Shown here: piece after piece, positions 31,309-40,878 of the stretch
Numbering within the stretch: the first letter of the stretch is position 1
Layout: each line of letters starts with the position of its first letter
Position numbers and translations under genes: made by a program
Assembly: GCF_012489685.1 (NCBI RefSeq)
Contig: NC_080046.1
Coordinates: 26,294,223-26,358,222, forward strand
DNA: 64,000 bases
DNA from: Lotus japonicus
Taxonomy: Eukaryota; Streptophyta; Magnoliopsida; Fabales; Fabaceae
Direction of reading: 5' to 3'
The notes under the pieces: generated by a model
The model's input: only the letters and a program-made list of their open reading frames with translations
Databases searched by the model: none
What the model was told of the DNA's origin: nothing

Positions 31309-33386
31309 AATGTGCAACACACCTAACTTAGTTATACTGTTTGAGCTTTGACCTTACAGTTATTACACCTACTAAGAATTTATTTGACTGCCGCTCGTGT
31401 TTTAACTATAGAAGTTACACGAGGTTTAGAATAACACACTAAGTCTAGAAAGTAGTCTTCCACCGATGCGATTATGAGGAAGCTAGTAGCTGAAGAACGA
31501 ATCTTAGGGAGATTCCGTATGGGTAGTATACGTGTCATGTTGAGGGTGTGTAGTTCCGTAGCGGGATCATTAAAGGATTTAGTATCAGGATATTTGTGAC
31601 TACTGGAGGATAGGAACTCATTGACTGTTCCAGTGGGTTTTTCTAAATTTCCACCTTCGATGTATTAGGCCTGATCAACCTACTATTGAGGGGGTGATAT
31701 TCGGAATCACAGCTGGTTATGGACTTTGATAGAAGGACGGGTAAGATGAATTTGAATTGAATGAGGATTAGTCGGATTTGGGAGGAAAGTTCGTGTTAAG
31801 CATTTGATTGTAAAAGATTAAGTTGTGGAAGTCGACGAGTGTCGTATAGACATTGGTTGGTTAGTTCGTGTGATTACTTCAAGTAGAGGTAGACCAAGTC
31901 AAGAGATTTAGTGCTGGAAAAGTATTAAGTAGTTTCTCGGAAGTTATGAAGTCATAGGTTATGTGATTGCTGAGGGGAGTTGTTAGAGACTAAATAAGTT
32001 GGATTTAATCATGTTTTAGATGATACCTTGATGGTAGCGAGATTGAGAAGAATTAGCTCTAAACTAGATTGTTATAGTCGAGTTCGAGGAATAAGTTTTG
32101 CTAAGCGTTTGATTAATATGTGGAGACATTATAGTCTTAAGAGATGAATTTTCGCTTGAAAAGTGTTGAATTAATGATTAAGTTGGAGAAAGAAAGTTTT
32201 AGCATAAGTTGAATACTTGAGGTTGTTGATATGGATTCCAAGGAAATATGCTGAGATTACTAAGTGAGATTTACTAAGTTGGATTGAAATCTTAGGGTTA
32301 AGATTGAATCTTGAGAGCCGAGAATCACGTACGAGTAGGAGATCTTATGGTTGTAGGTGTGACAATAGGAGTTGAATCTTAGAAGATTGAAGACCCGAAG
32401 GTGAGTTTCGGGTTAAGACCATTGAGGTGTAGTATAAGAGGGATCTTGAAGTAAGGGAATTCTGGGTTGTGTGGAGTGTTAAGGTTGGTGATCGATTGAT
32501 GTTGATTATGAGGTTGCGGACATAATGACCATGTGATAAGATTTGAATGATGTTAGCATAATAAGTTGTGGATGTGAAAGCATGACGACACTGGTCAGGT
32601 CGTTTGGGTAAGTGAAGGAGTTATAGTTTTTAAGAAACTGATATTCATTTAAGAAGTATTGAAGGATTAAAGGTCATTAGAGGACCAAACTTGGTGAAGG
32701 TTTAGGTTTTAAATCTATGAATATCTGTCTAAGGTGTGTAGGACTTGAAGTTTGTCAGAATTTGATTGAGAAATTAAGAAGTTGATTGACGAGATGGTGA
32801 TTGAGTCACAAAAAGGAAGGTGTTAGTATTAAGACGAATATCTGAGGTTGTTATATTTTGACGAGTTTCGTAGAGTTTAAGAGTCAATGGCTAGTTAAGT
32901 CCCTTGAGGTATAGTTATGATGTAATCTTCTAGAGGATAAGTCTCGATTTGTGCGAAGGGTTAGGGATTTCAGTGAGTGTAAATAGGTTTGAGTGAGGGA
33001 AGTTTCGAGGAAGAAGACGGTAAAAACGGATTGTTAGATATTAAGAGGAGGATTATCTTATAAGTTGTTGATAAATTGATGTCGAAGGAGATAAGATTAG
33101 TGAAGGACAAGGAATAAGGACATAAGTCGAGTTTTAATTCGAATAGTGACTAAGTAGAAGTTTGATTACTTGGTGTGTGTAAAAATAGTTACGAAGTTAG
33201 AGGTGTTTTAATGGACTAGCGGTTTCCAAGGGGGAGGATTCGTTTAGAAGTTATCGAACGAACAAGTGGAGTTTTGGACTGTAGATAAAGATCACGAGGA
33301 CAAGTTGAGTATCTACTTTGAGATGACAGAGAGGCACTGAGTTTAAGAAGAATTCCGGACGACCGAAAGTAAAGAAGTAAGTGGCT
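31309..33386 (+). other. Element C non-coding interior in place of pol
   Basis: About 2.1 kb without a meaningful ORF. The first bases after gag give, in another frame, ITLVECAT, a faint trace of the protease region. The strand is rich in A, G and T and notably poor in C. Parts (for example around 31650-31740) match the D interior in reverse orientation, so this filler is shared between the subfamilies rather than random. No RT or RNase H motif seen. Confidence 0.7.
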
Positions 33387-33653
33387 AAGATTGTGCGACT
33401 TCACGGAATGCCAACCGGTATCATTTCAAGAAGAGATCCGACGCAAGTGATCGAGCCAGACGGCATGAAGTTGAATGATGGTTTGTCTTTTGAGACACCG
33501 ACAGTTAGCAGTGGGGATAGAAGAGTGAAACAGTTAAGGGGAAAACAACTGGCTTAAGTAAAGGTTATGAGGAACAATGACACGGGCAATGCTACAGGGG
33601 AATTGGAAGACCAGATCAAGGAACTGTATTCCGGACTTTTCTCAGAACTCTGA
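33387..33653 (+). pseudogene. pol: Element C ghost of integrase and pol C-terminus
   Basis: One frame reads KIVRLHGMPTGII then RRDP, which resembles the integrase core around the second catalytic Asp. It jumps directly to GMKLNDGLSFETPTV, QLRGKQLA, and then, past a TAA at 33555-33557, to a chromodomain-like end ELEDQIKELYSGLF before TGA at 33651-33653. So most of integrase is deleted internally while the last part stays in one frame. This marks C as a deletion derivative of a chromovirus. Confidence 0.65.
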
Positions 33654-33690
33654 GTTTCGAGGACGAAACTTTCTTTTTGGAGGGGAGTAT
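33654..33690 (+). promoter_or_regulatory. Element C pre-PPT hairpin and polypurine tract
   Basis: GTTTCGAGGACGAAAC at 33654-33669 forms a 6-bp stem with AGGA loop. It is followed by TTTCTTTTTGGAGGGGAGTAT, in which GGAGGGGAG is the plus-strand primer tract before the LTR at 33691. D has the same arrangement at 45238-45274 in reverse. Confidence 0.8.
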
Positions 33691-36600
33691 TGTAAGACCC
33701 GGATTTTCGGAACAAGTTAATTTCTGACTCACGCGTGGAATCAGTGTAAGCGTGACAGGAGTTTGATATTTGAGAAAGATTAATGAAGAAGAAAGTTCAG
33801 GAATTGCTCGAGGAATGTGGCGTTGTTTCTTTCGGAGCTAGTGCGAGTCGTCTGCACACCTGCCTTATGGCGAGCATGTCCAGAATAGGCTATTTCGCTC
33901 TTAAAGCAACGTTTTAAGTGAGATTTCGAACTCTTGGAAAATTTAAAGTTTCTCTTTATTTTTCCATCGACCAGCGTTTCATTTCGGAACTCTGGACTGT
34001 ACGCACGATAGGTTTAACTTTTCGGATGTCCGCCGACGCTAATTTCTTTGCTTCGAAACCCTATTTTCGAGCAATGGATGAAGACTTTTTCTATTCGGGA
34101 CTTCTAACGAAGATTCCGTCCGCGTTGCCAGATTTGTTTCGACGTTTCCAATCTTTCTTCAGAAGGAAGTTTTGTCGTCCGGCGATCACAGCAAAAAGTA
34201 GTTTTTCGGGACAGATTTAACTTACACCGCTTTTGAGATTTTCGATATCGTTTTTCCCATATCATAGATATTTGTTTTGAGTTCTGGATTTCTGACGCCA
34301 GAATCTCTCTTAGAATTCCTTGGTGAACGTGCTGCAAAAATCGGAATCGCGAAATTTTCATTTTCCCGCGATTTCACCCGCCTATAAATAGGCGAAAAAG
34401 CAAAAATATCTCCACAAACACCACACAAGGCCGCGAGTTTGGGGGAGCTTGGGGGAGGAGAGATTTTCGCGAAAACTTGACCAATCTCCGTGCAGTTCGT
34501 CCCTACTTCTAGGTATCAAGGTAACTAACACGATTCCTACCTCTGATTGTTGTTTCTGTTGCGTTTCTGAAGTCGTTTCTGTGCTCTAAGTTTTGAGTTT
34601 TTTCTAAAATTGTCCGATTTCTCTGATTTCTCGCTTGGGTTATGTTCCTTATGTTCCCCTGAGTCTAAAACCTCTGTCAGTAAACTCTGATTGCGATTCA
34701 GTTGTCCAGGATCTGAAAAATTGACTCAAAACTCTTTTTGTCTCACATTTCGAAACTTTATTGTCGTAAAGCTATAATCTGACTTCGTGCCTTTAGGATT
34801 TGTTGTCACGGATGTCATGAGGATCGTTGCTGTCAAATCTGTTTTCAGAACGGATAACTTTGAAGTTTTGAGCCTTTATTTTGGACCAAAATGCCCCTGC
34901 GTAGTCGTATTTCGGCCCGATTGTCCGAAAATTGTTCTGACAGTTTCTTTGCCTTAGTTTTACCCTAAAACTACCTTGTGAATTGATTTGATCAAAGAAA
35001 AAGAGCCGAAGCCCTTTTTCCTTTGAGGCCGTGGACTATTTCCTTTAGGGGGGAGTTTTTCGGTTTCGAAAACTTGTCTTTTCGTACCTGATTGTCCTAT
35101 TCTGAAGCTTTAATGCTTTGTCTATCGTTTATGTATTGTTTTGCGATCGAACTAATCGATTTTGTTTGGATTCTGCTTTGTTTTTCTCCGAGGTTCAGTT
35201 GAGGAAACTTTGGAAGACTCAGAGCAATTGTTTGAGGAGAACTTTGTTTGCGAAGCTGGAACAGCTCGAGGTTAGGGCAACTTACATATATATTAGCTAT
35301 GATTTCATAATAGGCGTCGATAAATTCGACTTATGCTTTGCTATGATATTGATTATGATGATGGTTTATTGTTATGAATGTTTTCATAACTTATGATGTT
35401 GATGTTGTGTTGGATTGAGCGTTTTGACGCGACTTCGGAGTGGAGATTCATTGATCTGGTGATCTTTGACATTTCGGGTTGGATGAACAACCCTAGGCAA
35501 GTCCAAACGAGGGGTTTGAGGCTTAGCCATTTGTTGGGATTCGTTTGAATACTTAGACTTTCCCCGGGAAACTTCTTTTGGAGGGTTTTTGGAAAACTTA
35601 GAATGATTAGAATTTCGAAAACTAGAGACTCTGGGAGACTTAGAATTTGAGAAGTAAACTCATAACTTGACTAATTCAATTCGAAACGTTTTTACTAAAC
35701 GAATAATCATAGGAGAACTAAAGGGGAAAATATTTACGAAAGACGGGGAAAAGTCGGCTTTTGTTGTGGGTTTGGAGAGTTTTGGAATTGGGGAAAGCCA
35801 CTAAGGTGAGCTATGGTGATGATTGAAAGTCACCGAGTACTCTAGTACTCTTGGGAGTGTTGTTCGAGTCGTGTTGTATTGACCGGCACAGACTCTGGGC
35901 TTTGTTTGTGGGTTTTGTGGTGGGAGTTGTGTTGTATTGACCGACACTAACTCATGGTTTTGTTGGATTGGGTTGTGAGCTAAACACTTCCGTGGTAAGG
36001 GCGATTCGTTGTTTGGCTAACCATATTGCATCAATCGGGTGAATAACGGGAATGGTTCACCTGTGCATATCATATGGTGAATAACGGGAATGGTTCACCA
36101 AGGATGAATAACGGGAATGGTTCATCCAGGATGGATAACGGGAATGGTCCATCCATAGTGAAGAACGGGAAGCTTCACTGAGGCGTGAGACTTCGTGAAA
36201 GCATGGAACTTCACTGAAGCGTGAGACTTCGTGAAAGTGAGTAAGCTTCACTGAGGCGTGAGACTTCGTGAAAGCAGAAACTTCACTGAGGCGGGAGACC
36301 TCGTGGAGACGGGAACCTTCGCTGAAACGGGAGATTTTGCGGAGGCGTACACCTTTGCTGAAGCGGGAGACTTTGCGGAGGCGTGCAACTTCACTGAAGC
36401 GTGAGACTTCGTGAAGGCGCGAAACTTCACTGAAGCGTGAGACTTCGTGAATGTGTGAGATTTCACTGAAGCGTGAGACTTCGTGAAAGCGTAAGACCCC
36501 ATTGAAGCGTGAGACTTCATGGAAGCGTGAGATTTCATCGTCGTTTACCCTAGGGCAACGACAGGGAACATTGGTTTAGTTGGATACGGGTGTGTTGGGA

Positions 36601-37492
36601 GGACGATACATTGTTTGACTAACCTTATCACCTAACTTCATATGTTGAGATTATGATGATTTGATGTTGATGAACATCGTTAGGTATTAATGATTGAACT
36701 GTGTAGGAGATTCGAGGACATGCCATGTATATACCTTAGAGTAGGCAATACATAACCTATATGTATATATATACAACATATGTATATATCCCCTTTATCA
36801 CAAGTTGATTGTATATCTATTGTATTATGTAAGTTGACCCTAGCGCCTTGGCTTTGTTTGTATGTTTGTGTTTGGGCGGTCGGCCTGCTGCCAGGCGTCT
36901 GTCAGCCGGTTCGTGATGATGCGTTGTACGGGAAAGACCCGGAGCGGAACAACTATTACTGAAGCTTTCGACGAGGACCCGGACTTCATGCCTGATCGAG
37001 GGAGGGTCGATGATAGTAGTGTGGGGTATGGGTGGTTAGAGTCTTTTGGAGTTGGTTGTTACTGTAATAGCTCTGATTCGTTTTGCTTTTGGGACAGGGT
37101 AGGTTCCCGATGCATGGCTTTTTGTGTGATTCTCTTACGGAGGGATCACAGTGAGTCAGTCGGACCATAGGGGTCTTTGCTTAGGCCATTTTGAGGCCGA
37201 CTTTCTCCTGGTGGTTTGTAATTATACTTTTTCTCACTCACACTTCTGGATCTGTAAATATTTGCCTACGGGCACACTACTTTGGAGTCACTGCGAGTGT
37301 GTGGGGCGTGGAAGTGCAGCTGAGGCTGTACATGTTTATATTTGATGTATATTGGTTAGTTTAGTAGTTGTGTTTTGTCTTTACTTCTTTATCGTTTTGA
37401 TTTAAAGGAATCAATCGGAAAAAAATTACCTGTTTTCCGCGTAAAGATTATTTTTGGTTACTAAAGTGACACCTGGAAATCGGGGTGTTACA
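33691..37492 (+). repeat. Element C 3' LTR (3802 bp)
   Basis: Copy of 26140-29941 at offset 7551, same length and no visible difference. It is followed by the target duplication taaga at 37493-37497, and B resumes. Hairpin arrays are at 35866-35953, 36038-36179 and 36174-36523. Confidence 0.95.
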
Positions 37493-37497
37493 TAAGA

Positions 37498-37953
37498 TGT
37501 GTTAGTGTGACTTATTTTTCTTTTGGAGATTTTAAGAGTTCCACCTTCATGACCATAGATGTGTCACTGGGCAAATACAAGGAATACATTTCACTTCTTC
37601 TGAAGTGATTCTAAGTTGACTCTGATACCCAAGACTCTGATACCTTGTCCCTGACTCTGATCACTTATGCGCTCTGATTATTCGTTTTTCATCTATGTCA
37701 TAAGCTTTTCACTCTGAACTCTTATATTTTTTAGCTCATAATCTAGACTTTACTAACGTTTTCATCAAGTATTAGATTCAGGGGGAGCTAAGCTCAGAAT
37801 CAAGCAGTGACTTGAATTCAGAATGAGCAAGATAAACTATTCACATCAGGATAAGTCTTATTCTATATCTCTAAACTCTGAGTGAATTCAGTTTAATGTT
37901 TAAGAATTGTTCATCAAAAATCTTAGTTTTGTCATCATCAAAAAGGGGGAGAT
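37498..37953 (+). other. Element B 3' non-coding region, part 2
   Basis: Continues the region interrupted at 26139. Polypurine tracts are at about 37780-37786 and 37941-37953, the latter touching the 3' LTR. No ORF. Confidence 0.75.
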
Positions 37954-38690
37954 TGTAAGATCAAGTTTTGATCTAGTAGTACAACTCTATGTTTTGATGA
38001 TTACAAGTTAACCTTTTGATATGAACAATTGTGGTACTCTAACGTGTTTTTCTGAGTGTGCTATTTACAGGCTCTGACCTCAACTCAATCTCACACAAAT
38101 CAGAAGCACTGTGTATAAAGGGTAACCCAAGCAACGCTTTCGCATTCACCATGTTCAGTATGAACAGTGGAAAAGCTTCAGAAGTTCTGAAGCTATACAA
38201 ACTCTGATGTGGACTCAGTCGCTAGAAGCTCTGAAGATCCAGAAGTTCTGATAACCAAGAAACACTGAAGGTTCAGATGTTCTGATGGTGTAGAAGACTC
38301 TGAAGATCCAGAAGCTGAATAGTGGAAACTCTGAAGTCCAGAAGCAAGAAACTCTGAAGGCCATGTTCTTCCCTCTGAGTTCAGAATCAGAAGATACAAT
38401 GGTCAGAGGATCTGTGCTTTCCCTCTGACTCTGATCAACCGGCTTCACAAGTTCCAATATGAAGTATTCCCCTGATCAGAAGTCTCCTAGGTTAAAAGGT
38501 CAAGTCGCTATCCAAGTACAAAAGCAAGTGTACCTTCCTGACGACCTACCTAACGTTCTCAGCCACAGCAGAAGCTGGATTTTCCAGAACTGCCCTCCAA
38601 CGGTAGCATTTCCCATGCAACGCTCAACCCTAATCCTTGGAGTATATATAGAGGCTGAAGATTGAAAGAAGCGGCTAGAAAAAAAAAAAT
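37954..38690 (+). repeat. Element B 3' LTR, 3' part missing
   Basis: It matches 15710-16444 of the 5' LTR and breaks off in an A-run right after ...GAAGCGGCTAG. About 475 bp of LTR are missing. The TATA-like box is kept (about 38643-38650). The next base belongs to E, whose integrase is also short at this point, so a single deletion probably removed both sides. Confidence 0.9.
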
Positions 38691-39499
38691 TTCACATTTC
38701 TTCCGGTTGTTAATTCTTCCGGTGGAGCCTTGTGTAAGTCAGAAAAGACTTGACATTTTTCACATTTCTTAACATACTCCAGACAGTCCTTCTTCATTGT
38801 TGGCCAATAAAATCCTGCTCTCAAAACTTTTACTGCCAAGGATCTCCCGCCGATATGACTGGAACACACACCTTCATGGACTTCCGCCATTATTCCGGGG
38901 GCGTCCTTGGTATCAACACATTTGAGCATAGGAGACATAATTCCCCGCCGATACAACTCACCATCCACCAGTGTGTAAAAACTGGCTTCCCTGCGTTTTG
39001 CTCTCGTGTTCAGATCATCATCCTTTGGAGGGTTCTCTAGGAAGATCTTGATTGACTCCATCCAAGAAGGCTCGCCCTCACTCACTGACTTTACTGCTTT
39101 CAACTTTATTTCTACCAAATCAATGCTCGGGCGAGGCAGGGTTTCCTGAATGACTGTTTGGTAATTGCCCAATCTCCCCGTGCTTGCCAATTTTGCTAAC
39201 ACATCTGCCCTCTCATTTTGACCTCTCGGGACATGCTCTATTTTAATGTCTTTGATCTCCATCATTAATCTACGCACCACTTCCAAGTATTTGGAAAGTT
39301 GCGGATCCTTTACCTGATACTCGCCTTTCACCTGTTTAACCACCAACTGCGAATCTCCTTTGATGAATAACTTTTGGACTCCTAACTCAATGGCTAGCCT
39401 TAAGCCGGCGATCAGAGCCTCATATTCGGATTGGTTGTTGCTCGCCTTGAACTCGAATTTTAGAGACTGTTCGATGATCATTTTATCTGGACTCTCAAT
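38691..39499 (-). pseudogene. pol: Element E RNase H C-terminal part and integrase zinc finger
   Basis: Minus strand: NNQSEYEALIAGLRLA and KGDSQLVVKQVKGEY of the RNase H fold, HVPRGQNERADVLAKLAS, a linker, then HEGVCSSHIGGRSLAVKVLRAGFYWPTM and CEKCQ, the HHCC zinc-binding N-terminus of integrase. The N-terminal RNase H part is at 52847 and beyond, separated by D. The other side is cut at the B junction. Confidence 0.9.
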
Positions 39500-40218
39500 T
39501 GTAACACCCCGATTTTCGGGTGCCACGGTAGTAACATGTTAAAGTAAATATGCAATCTTTTCCAAAAGGGATTTATAAATGTGAGTATTTATTTTTTTTT
39601 TCCTTTTCGAAGTGTTTCTAAAATATGTAATGCATACTCCCAGCCGTAAATAATTTACATCTGGCCTCGATCAAGGCATAGCATAGAGTACATGACAAAT
39701 AAACTAAGATCCAACAACGGACTCACTATGCAAAGACTCCATAAATCCGATATACTCCCTATGATTTCCACACTGGGTAACCATAGGAAAGCAATGCACC
39801 GGAACCTACCCGAAACCTTAAATACAAATCATAAAATGATCCTGCAAGCTTAAACCAATAACGGTAAGCTTTTCTATCCAAAGGCTCTAGCCCTACACCC
39901 GACTCTATTCTTCGAGTCTTCTATAGATCTTCCACGTGGAGTAGCATCTGCTCACATCACCTCCTTTCGTCGTCTGGCAGCAGGCCGACCGCCCAAACAC
40001 AAACATACAACCAAAGCCAAGGCGCGAGGGTCAACTCACAGTAATAAGTAGATATACACTCAACATGTGATATGGGGTATAGATATATGTTGATATATAT
40101 ATATATATAAACAATCCTAGCATGTTATTAGCTCTAACAATGCTTCAAATAAATCAAACAGCACACAATTCCAGTCAGAGTGAATGTATGCGTGAAATGC
40201 AATCATGAATCCGGATTT

Positions 40219-40444
40219 GTGACGCGTTCCCGTTCGCCACAAGTGAAGCATTCTCGTTCTTCACTATGGATGGACCATTTCCGTTATCCATCCTGGATGA
40301 ACCATTCCCGTTATTCATCCTTGGTGAACCATTCCCGTTATTCACCATATGATGAACCATTCCCGTTATTCATCATTTATGCAAGGTGAACCATTCCCGT
40401 TATTCACCATGATATGCACAGGTGAACCATTCCCGTTATTCACC
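40219..40444 (-). repeat. Hairpin family 1 array in element D (seven hairpins plus one weaker)
   Basis: Plus-strand hairpins at 40242-40265 (AGTGAAG/CTTCACT), 40268-40293 (GGATGGA/TCCATCC), 40295-40320 (GGATGAA/TTCATCC), 40323-40346 (GGTGAA/TTCACC), 40349-40376 (ATGATGAA/TTCATCAT), 40385-40408 and 40421-40444 (GGTGAA/TTCACC). The loop is CCATTCCCGTTA with few changes. A weaker unit is at 40219-40240. Second copy at 47821-48046. Confidence 0.85.
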
Positions 40445-40529
40445 CGATTGATGCAATATGGTTAGCCAAACAACGAATCGCCCTTACCACGAAAGTGTTT
40501 AGCTCACAACCCAATCTCAACAAACCCAT

Positions 40530-40878
40530 GAGTTAGTGTCGGTCAATACAACACAACTCGGAGTAAGTGTCGGTCAATACAACACAACTCCATCAACAAG
40601 AATACACAAGGGTCTAGTGTCGGTCAATACAACACAGCCCAAACAACAAGAGCACTAAGTGTCGGTCAATACAACACGGCTCCAACAACAAGATAACCCA
40701 AGGGATTAGTGTCGGTCAATACAACACAACCCCAACAACAAAACCCAAAATCAAAGCCAGAGTCAGTGTCGGTCAATACAACACGACTCGGAGTTAGTGT
40801 CGGTCAATACAACACAACTCCCACCACAAAACCCACAAACAAAGCCCAGAGTCTGTGCCGGTCAATACAGCACGACTC
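40530..40878 (-). repeat. Hairpin family 3 array in element D (about eight units)
   Basis: Units share CGGTCAATACA in the loop. Clear stems: 40530-40559 GAGTT/AACTC, 40760-40789 GAGTC/GACTC, 40791-40820 GAGTT/AACTC, 40849-40878 GAGTC/GACTC with inner arm GTGC/GCAC instead of GTGT/ACAC, and 40702-40733 GGG..TT/AA..CCC. Three others (40561-40590, 40611-40640, 40650-40682) pair less well. Second copy at 48132-48480. Confidence 0.8.

Larger units (their letters stand above)
26140..37492 (+). mobile_element. Element C: gag-only Ty3/gypsy retrotransposon (TR-GAG-like), very recent, TSD taaga
   Basis: 11353 bp: LTR 26140-29941, interior 29942-33690, LTR 33691-37492. The interior has a PBS, an intact gag, a long stretch without ORFs and a short ghost of the integrase end, then PPT. 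With gag only, it fits the non-autonomous class described as terminal-repeat retrotransposons with GAG domain. The double-knuckle gag, the GTTTCGAGGACGAAAC motif before the PPT and the pol-end ghost point to a chromovirus of Tekay/Del type. It needs pol in trans. D (39500-52841) is a related subfamily. Confidence 0.93.
15710..38690 (+). mobile_element. Element B: near-complete Sirevirus (Ty1/copia), right LTR truncated, interrupted by C
   Basis: Order: 5' LTR 15710-16920, PBS, gag, pol, envelope-like ORF, antisense ORF with TATA box, polypurine tracts, 3' LTR from 37954. Without C it is about 11.6 kb. Both LTRs share variants absent in A and Z (for example TTTACAGGCTCTGACC), confirming that they are a pair. 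The 3' LTR stops in an A-run at about 38690. The expected partner of the 5-bp flank tcttc (15705-15709) is not cleanly present, so the right junction has been deleted. Confidence 0.92.
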
